In this document: one piece after another, positions 51,443 to 58,947 of the stretch | Layout: every line of letters begins with the position of its first letter | How positions within the stretch are numbered: position 1 is the first letter of the stretch | The notes under the pieces: model-generated | Databases searched by the model: none | What the model saw: only the letters and a program-made list of their open reading frames with translations | Told to the model about the DNA's origin: nothing | Made by a program: the position numbers and the translations under genes | Assembly (NCBI GenBank): GCA_000432155.1 | Contig: FR888485.1 | Location: 47,122 to 111,121 of the forward strand | DNA length: 64,000 nucleotides | Direction: 5' to 3' | DNA from: Eubacterium sp. CAG:274 | GTDB taxonomy: Bacteria > Bacillota > Clostridia > Lachnospirales > CAG-274

Positions 51443-52048
51443 ATGAAAAGGATTATTTTTCTTTTTATTGCACTTATGCTGTGTGGCTGTGGAAAAACAC
51501 AGTATAAATCAGTACAGGATACACTTGCAGAATTGGAAAATTATAGTGCAAATGCAGATGTTACATATTTTTCAAATAAGGGAGAAACAACCTACAATAT
51601 GGATATAACTGCTCAAAGTGACGGAAAATACAAAATGACAATAAATTCTCCTGAGGAATACAAGGGTTGTAGTGTTTTGTATGACGGCAATATGATATGG
51701 CAATACAATCCTAATTTGCCTAACAACAAAATAAGCATTTTGCCAACTGACAAGGCATCAAGGCGTGAAATACTTGTGTTTAGTTTTATGAAAAACTATA
51801 TTCAGACAGATAGGGCAGATGTAACAGCCAGTACATTAGACGAGAGTAGGTGTACTGTATTAGAGGCAGATATTAAAGACGGAGGCAATTTATTTAAAAC
51901 AGAAAAATTATGGGTAAATAATGAAAGTAAATTACCAGAAAGGCTTGCTATTTATTCGGCTGATAATGAGCAAATAGTTGTTGAAAATTTCACAAAATGC
52001 GAGTATAATACCCAAATAGATAAGGACTTTTTTGTTCCCAAAAACTGA
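51443..52048 (+). CDS. gerS: GerS-like outer lipoprotein (LolA-like fold)
   Basis: A 201-residue lipoprotein: hydrophobic signal and lipobox LCGC (Cys16). The mature part is a LolA-like beta sheet, with DGKYKMTINSPEEYKG, YDGNMIWQYNPN and the C-terminal KLWVNNESKLPERL. GerS in Clostridioides difficile is needed for CwlD amidase activity in cortex modification and lies beside alr2; the same pairing is seen here (alr starts 12 bases downstream). Identity as GerS rests on this synteny plus fold-level resemblance. Confidence 0.65.
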   Translation: MKRIIFLFIALMLCGCGKTQYKSVQDTLAELENYSANADVTYFSNKGETTYNMDITAQSDGKYKMTINSPEEYKGCSVLYDGNMIWQYNPNLPNNKISILPTDKASRREILVFSFMKNYIQTDRADVTASTLDESRCTVLEADIKDGGNLFKTEKLWVNNESKLPERLAIYSADNEQIVVENFTKCEYNTQIDKDFFVPKN

Positions 52049-52060
52049 GGAGGATATATC

Positions 52061-53218
52061 GTGAAAGAATACCATAGATTAGTGGCAGAAATAAACTTAG
52101 ATGCCATAGGAGAAAATATAAGAAATATTAGAACTCAGATTGAACCTAAAACACAGCTTTTAGCTATTGTAAAGGCTGATGCTTATGGTCATGGTGCTTT
52201 AGAAGTCAGTAGAGTTTGCCTTTATAACGGGGCAAATCAGTTGGCTGTTGCTACTTGTGATGAGGGTGTAGCCCTTAGAGAAAGTAGTATTCAAGTTCCT
52301 ATACTTATTTTGGGAAATACAGTTGAGGCGGAAATGGAAGCTATGATTAAAAACAGACTTACTCAAGCTGTTTTTGACTATGATATTGCAAAAAAGATTT
52401 CTGAAACTGCTCAAAGACTTAATATGACAGCACTTGTCCATATTAAAATTGATACAGGTATGCACAGAATAGGTTTTGCTCCAACTGAGGAAAATCTTGA
52501 TGAAATAGATAAAATTTTTGAACTTCCTAATATTGAAGTAACAGGAATTTTTACTCACTTTGCAACAGCTGATGAAAAAGACAAAACTTATACTAGAGAA
52601 CAGTTTGAAAAGTTTAAGTTTATGACTGACGGAGTTGAGGCAAGAGGTCACAAAGGTCTTATAAGACATTGTGCCAATAGTGGGGCAATACTTGATATGC
52701 CGGAACTTCAAATGGATATGGTAAGAGCAGGTATTATTATTTATGGACTTTATCCAAGTACAGAAGTAAGTACAGATGTAAAACTTGTTCCAGCAATGAG
52801 TGTTAAAACTCAGGTTAGCTATGTAAAGTATCTTGAGGCAGGGGAAAGTGTAGGCTATGGCAGAACTTATTTTACAGATAAGAGAACTAAAATTGCCACA
52901 ATTCCTATTGGCTATGCTGACGGTTATTCAAGGCGTTTATCAAATAAGGGTAGAGTAATTATAAATGGCGAATACTGTAATATTGTAGGTAATGTATGTA
53001 TGGACCAGTGTATGGTTGATGTAACAAATGTGCCGGATATTAAAGTTGGCGATGAAGTCGTAATTATGGGTAAATCTGGCGACAAAGAAGTTAGTTGCGA
53101 AGAAATAGCAAATACAGTAGGTACAATTAATTATGAAATTGTTTGTAATGTTGGAAAGAGAGTACCTAGAGCCTTTGTTAAAAATGGTCAGGTAGTCTAT
53201 ACTGTAAAAGCCATCTAA
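52061..53218 (+). CDS. alr: Alanine racemase
   Basis: PLP enzyme making D-alanine for peptidoglycan. Start GTG 52061, 8 bases after GAGGAGG. The 385 residues have the Schiff-base Lys38 in IVKADAYGHG, the barrel, and the catalytic Tyr in SVGYGRTYF. The gene order gerS-alr-mazF extends the familiar Firmicute alr-mazEF (ydcDE) neighbourhood, but no antitoxin gene lies between alr and mazF. Confidence 0.96.
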   Translation: MKEYHRLVAEINLDAIGENIRNIRTQIEPKTQLLAIVKADAYGHGALEVSRVCLYNGANQLAVATCDEGVALRESSIQVPILILGNTVEAEMEAMIKNRLTQAVFDYDIAKKISETAQRLNMTALVHIKIDTGMHRIGFAPTEENLDEIDKIFELPNIEVTGIFTHFATADEKDKTYTREQFEKFKFMTDGVEARGHKGLIRHCANSGAILDMPELQMDMVRAGIIIYGLYPSTEVSTDVKLVPAMSVKTQVSYVKYLEAGESVGYGRTYFTDKRTKIATIPIGYADGYSRRLSNKGRVIINGEYCNIVGNVCMDQCMVDVTNVPDIKVGDEVVIMGKSGDKEVSCEEIANTVGTINYEIVCNVGKRVPRAFVKNGQVVYTVKAI

Positions 53219-53288
53219 AATCATTGCTTTGTCGAAAAATGTAATATAAAAAATTAGTATAAGTGTATAAAAATTCCAATACCAGTCC

Positions 53289-53314
53289 ACACTATATACA
53301 AAGAGATATAGTGT
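53289..53314. promoter_or_regulatory. Inverted repeat upstream of mazF, possible operator
   Basis: ACACTATAT (53289-53297) and ATATAGTGT (53306-53314) form a perfect 9-bp inverted repeat with an 8-base spacer. It has no T run after it and sits 10 bases before the 18-codon ORF. Toxin-antitoxin operons are usually autoregulated through palindromes in this position. Confidence 0.55.
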
Positions 53315-53324
53315 AGAGGAAAAT

Positions 53325-53381
53325 ATGAAAAACATATTGAACTCACACAGGAAAACTGAAAAAATTTATTCAGAGGTGTGA
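53325..53381 (+). CDS. 18-codon ORF preceding mazF
   Basis: ATG 53325 preceded by AGAGGA at 53315-53320, stop TGA 53379-53381, 2 bases before the mazF ATG. The peptide reads MKNILNSHRKTEKIYSEV, is basic and does not resemble a MazE antitoxin. It occupies the place where the antitoxin gene would be. It could be a leader peptide that couples translation to mazF, a relic of an antitoxin gene, or chance. Confidence 0.4.
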   Translation: MKNILNSHRKTEKIYSEV

Positions 53382-53383
53382 TT

Positions 53384-53734
53384 ATGGTTGTAAAAAGAGG
53401 GGATATTTTTTATGCAGATTTAAGTCCGGTTGTTGGGTCAGAACAAGGTGGGGTGCGTCCTGTGCTTATTGTGCAAAACGATGTAGGAAACAGGTATTCT
53501 CCTACAGTTATATGTGCTGCCATTACATCTAAAATGAATAAGGCAAAATTGCCTACTCATATTGAAATAGATTGTAAAAACTACTGCCTTATAAAGGATT
53601 CTGTAATTTTGTTAGAACAGCTTAGGACTATAGACAAAAGTAGATTAAGAGAAAAGGTAGACCATCTGGAAGGGAAAATTATGAGTAAAATCAATAAAGC
53701 TCTTGAAATCAGTTTGGGTTTACATAATAATTAA
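53384..53734 (+). CDS. mazF: MazF/NdoA-family endoribonuclease toxin
   Basis: Sequence-specific mRNA interferase, 116 residues from ATG 53384 (7 bases after AGAGG; a GTG 6 bases earlier is less well placed). The N-terminal RGDIFYADLSPVVGSEQGG, RPVLIVQND and ICAAITSK are typical of NdoA, including the conserved arginine. The C-terminal LEQLRTIDKSRL is also present. The usual MazE/NdoAI partner between alr and mazF is missing, so control must lie elsewhere or be lost. Confidence 0.93.
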   Translation: MVVKRGDIFYADLSPVVGSEQGGVRPVLIVQNDVGNRYSPTVICAAITSKMNKAKLPTHIEIDCKNYCLIKDSVILLEQLRTIDKSRLREKVDHLEGKIMSKINKALEISLGLHNN

Positions 53735-53766
53735 AGGTGTGTGAAAGAGGCTTCACACACCTTTTT
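53733..53766 (+). terminator. Terminator of mazF
   Basis: AAAGGTGTGTGAA (53733-53745) and TTCACACACCTTT (53752-53764), a 13-bp stem overlapping the stop codon, followed by T. Repeat copy 4 begins 4 bases later. Confidence 0.92.
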
Positions 53767-53769
53767 AAG

Positions 53770-53827
53770 TAGTAAATCGGAAATATTGTAAGACAAGCCA
53801 CAAATTAACGCAGTTAAATTATTCTGA
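53770..53827 (+). repeat. Three-hairpin repeat element, copy 4 (degenerate)
   Basis: Begins TAGTAAATCGG and ends TTCTGA. It keeps ACAAGCCACAAATTAAC and part of stem 3 but has lost the right arm of stem 1 and left arm of stem 2, so it is a shortened copy of 58 bases. It ends 1 base before the MATE stop codon. Confidence 0.75.
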
Positions 53828-53828
53828 A

Positions 53829-55187
53829 TTAATTCTGCAATTCTCTATCCTTTTGTTTAAATTCATTCAATACACTAGCAACGAGGACAACAGAAACTAC
53901 AGATGATGTTATATCTGATATAGGCTGTGCAATTTCAAGGCCTAAAAGTCCCAAAATATGTGTAGTAATTAAAAGAACGGGTATTAATATTAAACCCTGT
54001 CGGCATACAGAAAGTATGGTGGCTTTTACTGGCTTTCTAATTACCTGTAATAGCATATTTGAAATTATTATAATAGAGTTAAGAGGAAAGGCTATACATT
54101 GACATCTTAAAGCCATTGTACCTATTTCCAAAACTTCCTTTTCGCCTTTACTAAAGAGCATAATAATTTCAGGAGCAAATATAATTCCTAAAATACTTAC
54201 TACAAGTAAAAAGAAAAATGAAAATTTGACACAAAACTTATAGCTTTTTATTACTCTTTTATAAAGTCCTGCACCGTAACAGAAGCCACACACAGGCTGA
54301 AAACCTTGACCAAAGCCTATCATAGCTGAATTTGCAAACATAGCAACTCTGGAAACTATAGACATAGCAGCAACAGCTACATCGCCATATCTACCGGCAA
54401 GTATATTAAGACATATTGTTGCAACACTAGCGATACCCTGTCTTGAAAGACTAGGAAAACCACCGGCACAAACTTCTCCAAAGTAAAATAATTTTAAAGG
54501 ATATTTGCTTATTCTTATATTTATACTATCACTTTTAAATGTGCCAATAATAAGTAAGCAAAAACTTACAAATTGGCTTAATGCTGTAGCAAGAGCAGCT
54601 CCTTTAATACCCATATTAAAAATAAATATGAAAATTGGGTCAAGTACAATATTTAAAATACCACCACTACAAAGACCAATCATAGCATAAAAGGCATTAC
54701 CTTGAAATCTGAGTTGGTTGTTCAAAACAAGTGATGATGTCATATATGGAGTTGCTAAAAGTATTATGCCTAAATAATCAATACTGTAGGGCAAAATAGT
54801 AGGGGTTGAGCCTAATACTATAGCCAGTTGCTTTATAAAAATAAGTCCGGGAATCATTATAAGAAAACCAGAAAAAAAGGAAGTGAAAAAACCAAAACTA
54901 ACCATTTTTTCTGCCTCTTGAGTGTTATGTATACCCAACTGTCTGGAAACATAGCTCCCTGAACCTTGACCAAAGAAAAAGCCAACAGCTTGTATAATAG
55001 CCATTAGGGAAAAAACAACACCAACAGCACCAGTTGCACTAGGATTTATTTTACTTACAAAAAATGTATCTGCCATATTGTAAAGTGATGTAATAAGCAT
55101 ACTACAAATCGTAGGTACAGCAAGTTTGCAAATAAGTTTTTCTACAGGTGCTTGTGTCATTTGTGTATATTTTTCATCTGCTGTCAT
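53829..55187 (-). CDS. MATE-family efflux transporter
   Basis: A 452-residue membrane protein with twelve helices in two six-helix bundles. The N-terminal MTQAPVEKLICKLAVPTICSMLITSLYNMADTFF is typical of MATE pumps, as is the pair of similar halves. Members exchange sodium or protons for drugs and metabolites; specificity is not readable. Its stop codon abuts repeat copy 4. Confidence 0.92.
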   Translation of the reverse strand: MTADEKYTQMTQAPVEKLICKLAVPTICSMLITSLYNMADTFFVSKINPSATGAVGVVFSLMAIIQAVGFFFGQGSGSYVSRQLGIHNTQEAEKMVSFGFFTSFFSGFLIMIPGLIFIKQLAIVLGSTPTILPYSIDYLGIILLATPYMTSSLVLNNQLRFQGNAFYAMIGLCSGGILNIVLDPIFIFIFNMGIKGAALATALSQFVSFCLLIIGTFKSDSINIRISKYPLKLFYFGEVCAGGFPSLSRQGIASVATICLNILAGRYGDVAVAAMSIVSRVAMFANSAMIGFGQGFQPVCGFCYGAGLYKRVIKSYKFCVKFSFFFLLVVSILGIIFAPEIIMLFSKGEKEVLEIGTMALRCQCIAFPLNSIIIISNMLLQVIRKPVKATILSVCRQGLILIPVLLITTHILGLLGLEIAQPISDITSSVVSVVLVASVLNEFKQKDRELQN

Positions 55188-55238
55188 TAAATCACCTTCT
55201 AGGATAATTATATAACTTATTAATCGTATATTTCAAGT

Positions 55239-55270
55239 GAAAAAAATCTCCGAATACTATGTATTCGGAG
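55239..55270 (-). terminator. Terminator of the nifS-iscU-mnmA-thioesterase operon
   Basis: CTCCGAATAC (55248-55257) and GTATTCGGAG (55261-55270), a perfect 10-bp stem, followed on the minus strand by ATTTTTTT. Confidence 0.92.
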
Positions 55271-55276
55271 AAAAAT

Positions 55277-55705
55277 TTAATTATTTGCCAAAATATCTAT
55301 ACATTCCAGAACCTTGTTGTAAATAGCTGGATAACTCTTTTTAAGGCTTAAAGGTTTAAAATCATTGTCTACAAAACAATGTTCACTAGAACCAGTAACT
55401 CTTAAAACACCAGTTTCACTATCTGTAATTTTGTATGAAAATTTCATTTTTACACCGTTGAACTTTTCAACATTTACATCAACAAGAACTCTGTCGCCAT
55501 ATTTTGCACCAGTTTTATATTTACAATCTACAGCCAAAACAGGCATCATAATGCCCATATCTTCAAGGCTTTTATATTCCAAACCCATTTCAGCAAGGGC
55601 AAAAGTTCTAGCCTCCTCAAACCAATGTAAATAGTTTGCGTGATGAACAATACCCATTTTATCTGTTTCGTAATATTCAACTTTTCTTGTATATATACTA
55701 CTCAA
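55277..55705 (-). CDS. YbgC-type acyl-CoA thioesterase
   Basis: A 142-residue hot-dog fold protein. The 4-hydroxybenzoyl-CoA thioesterase signature is DKMGIVHHANYLHWFEEAR, with the catalytic Asp region and Y/H preserved. It overlaps the end of mnmA by 8 bases, so it is in the same operon, though a functional tie to tRNA thiolation is not evident. Confidence 0.9.
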   Translation of the reverse strand: MSSIYTRKVEYYETDKMGIVHHANYLHWFEEARTFALAEMGLEYKSLEDMGIMMPVLAVDCKYKTGAKYGDRVLVDVNVEKFNGVKMKFSYKITDSETGVLRVTGSSEHCFVDNDFKPLSLKKSYPAIYNKVLECIDILANN

Positions 55706-56762
55706 CTATTACACCGCCTCCAACAACATATTCGCCGTCGTAGAAAACAGCCGCCTGACCAGGAGTAATTGCTCTCTGAGGTTCATCAAATATACATTCA
55801 ACAAATTCGCCTTTTTTACGGATAATACAAGGACTTTTCTTTTGTGAATATCTGACTTTACCTTCAACACGCATTTCCCCAACAATGTCTTCGTAAGCCA
55901 TATAGTTGAAGTTTCTAACTAAAACAGTTTTCTTAAATAAATCAGCATTACTACCTATAACAACTTCGTTAGTGTCTTTTTTAATTTCGCATACATAGGC
56001 AGGAACACCAAGAGCCAAACCAAGACCTTTTCGTTGACCGATAGTATAATGGCTTATGCCTAAGTGTTGGCCAAGTACATTACCGTTTTTGTCTACAAAA
56101 TTGCCTTTAGGAATAACAGCATTAGTATTTTCTCTAATAAACTTGTCGTAATCTCCGTCAGGTACAAAGCAAATATCCTGACTGTCTGGCTTGTGAGCAA
56201 CTCTAAGACCAATTTTCTCTGCAATTTCTCTGATTTGTGGCTTTTCATATGAACCAACAGGCATCAGAGTATGACTTAACTGGAACTGTGTCAAGTTGTA
56301 GAGAGCATAAGTCTGGTCCTTAGTTTCTGTATCAGCAGTTTTAATAGTATATCTACCTGTTGTCGGATGTTTTTCGACCTTTGCGTAATGTCCTGTAGCA
56401 ATATACTCAGCACCAAGCTGAAGACTTTTGTTTAAAAGTGATTCCCACTTTACATATCTGTTACAGGCTATGCAAGGGTTAGGTGTTTCGCCGTTAAGAT
56501 AGTCATCAATGAAATAATCAATAACGCTTTCCTTAAATTCTTTTCTGAAATTCAAAACATAGTAAGGAATACCTAAAATATTGGCAACTGAACGGGCATC
56601 TTCTACTGCTGAAAGACCACAACAGCTTCCGTCAACTTCAACCTTATCTGGTTGCCAAATTTCCATGGTAACACCGATAACATCATAACCTTGTTCTTTT
56701 AAAAGGTAAGCGGCAACGGAGGAGTCAACTCCTCCAGACATACCGACAACAACTTTTTTCAT
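55698..56762 (-). CDS. mnmA: tRNA-specific 2-thiouridylase MnmA
   Basis: Inserts sulfur into U34 of tRNA-Lys, -Glu and -Gln. The 354 residues have the PP-loop SGGVDSSVA (9-17), the catalytic Cys in NPCIACNRYVKW and the second Cys in DSQDICFVPDG. It is adjacent to iscU and nifS, an arrangement that supplies persulfide sulfur directly to MnmA in many Firmicutes. Confidence 0.96.
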   Translation of the reverse strand: MKKVVVGMSGGVDSSVAAYLLKEQGYDVIGVTMEIWQPDKVEVDGSCCGLSAVEDARSVANILGIPYYVLNFRKEFKESVIDYFIDDYLNGETPNPCIACNRYVKWESLLNKSLQLGAEYIATGHYAKVEKHPTTGRYTIKTADTETKDQTYALYNLTQFQLSHTLMPVGSYEKPQIREIAEKIGLRVAHKPDSQDICFVPDGDYDKFIRENTNAVIPKGNFVDKNGNVLGQHLGISHYTIGQRKGLGLALGVPAYVCEIKKDTNEVVIGSNADLFKKTVLVRNFNYMAYEDIVGEMRVEGKVRYSQKKSPCIIRKKGEFVECIFDEPQRAITPGQAAVFYDGEYVVGGGVIVE

Positions 56763-56768
56763 CTAATA

Positions 56769-57206
56769 TCACTCCTCAGGTGGTAACTCGTGTTCGTTAA
56801 TATCGTTAACTGGTTCTTCAAGACCTTCAATAACGATATTGTTTTTCTGAGCGTAATCCCATAAAGCAGCGTGGAGAGCTTCTTCAGCTAAACAAGAGCA
56901 GTGTACCTTTACAGGTGGAAGTCCGTCAAGAGCTTCCATAACAACCTTGTTTGTGATTTTAAGAGCGTCCTGAATAGACTTGCCCTTAATAAGTTCTGTA
57001 GCCATAGAGCTAGTTGCAACAGCAGCACCACAACCGAAAGTCTTGAACTTAGCATCCTTTACGATACCGTCTTCAATATCAAGATAAACCTTCATAATAT
57101 CGCCACATTTTGCGTTACCTACAGTACCTACGCCACTTGCGTTTTCGATTTCGCCCATATTTCTAGGATTCATAAAATGGTCCATAACTTTTTCACTGTA
57201 ATTCAT
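56769..57206 (-). CDS. iscU: Iron-sulfur cluster scaffold IscU/NifU N-terminal type
   Basis: A 145-residue scaffold. Cluster ligands are the three cysteines in GNAKCGDIM, TFGCGAAVA and HCSCLAEEAL together with the nearby Asp in CGD. The N-terminal MNYSEKVMDHFMNPRNMGEI is typical. It follows nifS by 39 bases and is the acceptor for its sulfur. It lacks a long NifU C-terminal domain. Confidence 0.94.
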   Translation of the reverse strand: MNYSEKVMDHFMNPRNMGEIENASGVGTVGNAKCGDIMKVYLDIEDGIVKDAKFKTFGCGAAVATSSMATELIKGKSIQDALKITNKVVMEALDGLPPVKVHCSCLAEEALHAALWDYAQKNNIVIEGLEEPVNDINEHELPPEE

Positions 57207-57245
57207 ATTATATCCTCCATGTAATTAAAAATCTAGTGTTTTTTA

Positions 57246-58415
57246 TTATTTGTTTTCTACTCCTTCAAAAAGAGGTGACATCTGTCTTAATCTATTGATA
57301 ATAGGAGGGAAAGCTTCTATAACATAATCAACCTGTTCTTCTGTTGTAAAGTGACCCATTGTTAAACGGATTGAACCATGAGCCTTTTCGTGAGGTAAGC
57401 CAATAGCAAGGAGAACATGAGATGGGTCAAGTGAGCCACTTGTACAAGCACTACCACTACTAGCACAGATTCCCTTCATATCAAGGAGAAGAAGAATAGA
57501 TTCGCCCTCGATATATTCAAAAGAAATATTTACATTACCAGGAAGTCTGTCTTCTGGGTGACCGTTAAGTCTAGCATAAGGAATGTTATCAAGTATGCCA
57601 TGAATAAGCTTTTCTCTTAACTTTTTAAGTCTTGCCATTTCTTCATCAAGCTCATTTACAGCAAGTTCAAGAGCAAGACCCATACCTACGATACCAGGAA
57701 CATTTTCTGTACCAGCTCGTCTGTTTCTTTCCTGAGCACCACCATGAATGAAAGGTCCAATCTTAACGCCTTTCTTAATGTATAAAGCACCGATACCCTT
57801 AGGACCGTAGAACTTGTGACCACTCATTGAAAGAAGGTCAATGTTCATAGCCTTTACATCAATAGGCACATGACCAACAGCCTGAACAGCATCTGTGTGG
57901 AAAATAATACCATGTTCGTGAGCAATTTTACCGATTTCAGCAATAGGTTCAATAGTACCAATTTCGTTGTTAGCGAACATTACTGAAATAAGAATTGTGT
58001 CAGGACGGATAGCGTTCTTAACATCTTCAAGAGAAACCTTACCATATTCATCAACAGGAAGGTAAGTTACTTCATAACCCTGAGTTTCAAGGAACTGGCA
58101 AGTATGAAGAATAGCATGGTGTTCAATAGCAGTTGTAATAATGTGCTTACCTTTGTTCTGATAGCTTAAAGCAATACCCTTTAAAGCCCAGTTATCTGAT
58201 TCAGAACCACCAGCTGTGAAGTAAATTTCGTTTGTATCTGCATTAATTGCCTTAGCAACCTGTTCTCTACCTTTATCGACAGCAGCTTTATTTTTTTGAG
58301 CAATTTTGTAAATACTAGAAGGATTTCCGTAATTTACGCAGAAATAATCTTTCATAGCTTCAAAAACTTCTGCTCTAGTTTGAGTAGTAGCTGCATTGTC
58401 AAAATAATATTCCAT
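57246..58415 (-). CDS. nifS: Cysteine desulfurase (NifS/IscS type)
   Basis: PLP enzyme taking sulfur from cysteine. The 389 residues have the PLP Lys in SMSGHKFYGPKG, His in EHHA and the active-site Cys in SSGSACTSGS, a short group I loop. It is the first gene of nifS-iscU-mnmA-thioesterase and its promoter overlaps a long palindrome (see 58481-58516). The gene uses many highly expressed codons. Confidence 0.95.
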   Translation of the reverse strand: MEYYFDNAATTQTRAEVFEAMKDYFCVNYGNPSSIYKIAQKNKAAVDKGREQVAKAINADTNEIYFTAGGSESDNWALKGIALSYQNKGKHIITTAIEHHAILHTCQFLETQGYEVTYLPVDEYGKVSLEDVKNAIRPDTILISVMFANNEIGTIEPIAEIGKIAHEHGIIFHTDAVQAVGHVPIDVKAMNIDLLSMSGHKFYGPKGIGALYIKKGVKIGPFIHGGAQERNRRAGTENVPGIVGMGLALELAVNELDEEMARLKKLREKLIHGILDNIPYARLNGHPEDRLPGNVNISFEYIEGESILLLLDMKGICASSGSACTSGSLDPSHVLLAIGLPHEKAHGSIRLTMGHFTTEEQVDYVIEAFPPIINRLRQMSPLFEGVENK

Positions 58416-58480
58416 ATTTTACACTTCTTTCTATTTATTTTATTTTATATAATTATTTTTTATAAATTATCTGTGAAATG

Positions 58481-58516
58481 ATAATACTATATTTTTCCTA
58501 TTATGTCAATAGGAAA
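58481..58516 (-). promoter_or_regulatory. nifS promoter with overlapping palindromic operator
   Basis: Minus strand TTGACA (58509-58504), 17-bp spacer, TATTAT (58486-58481). A perfect 9-bp inverted repeat with a 5-base spacer, TTTCCTATT-ATGTC-AATAGGAAA (58494-58516), straddles the -35 box. This is a plausible binding site for an Rrf2/IscR-type or other repressor of iron-sulfur genes; the regulator is not in the window. Confidence 0.7.
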
Positions 58517-58698
58517 TAGATACTGTCATCGAAGAATTAATACCATCTTCAGAAAAACCATTTCCTTATATATTATACTATATTTATATGAATTTGTCAG
58601 TTTGAATTTTATCTATAAATGTAGTAAATTATCCTATTGCCTTTGAGCATTTTGTAATTATTTTGCTAAATTGAGAAAAAAATAATACTGAAAAATTG

Positions 58699-58865
58699 TT
58701 GAAATATTTTGAATTTTTTGGTAGAATGGGTGTATAAAAAATGTATTATGGAATATAATTGTAAAAAATAGTGCTTTTTATAGAAGAAAAATATTCTGTA
58801 ATATAGTTTTTGATTTGGAACAAAGACCTGTTTCTAAGTGTAGAAATGGGTCTTTTTGTATTTTA
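58699..58865 (+). ncRNA. Candidate small RNA with own promoter and terminator
   Basis: TTGAAA (58699-58704), 17-bp spacer, TAGAAT (58722-58727) is followed about 95 bases downstream by AAAGACC...GGGTCTTT with an inner TTTCT/AGAAA stem and a T run near 58850. No ORF of any length with a ribosome binding site lies in between. The 531-base spacer 58416-58947 otherwise holds only the nifS and symporter promoters. Confidence 0.5.
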
Positions 58866-58895
58866 TTGACAAATTATATTACAATGTGATAAAAT
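58866..58895 (+). promoter_or_regulatory. Promoter of the alanine/sodium symporter gene
   Basis: TTGACA (58866-58871), 18-bp spacer, TAAAAT (58890-58895). Confidence 0.75.
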
Positions 58896-58947
58896 TTTGT
58901 TTATAAAAATTTAAGAATTAGTAAAATAATTTTAAGGAGAAAAGATT

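Noticed and set aside
41015..53827. Treating the four repeat copies as a CRISPR array or integron attC array
   Set aside because: The copies are kilobases apart, with genes between them and no regular spacers, cas genes or integrase. attC core sites are not visible.
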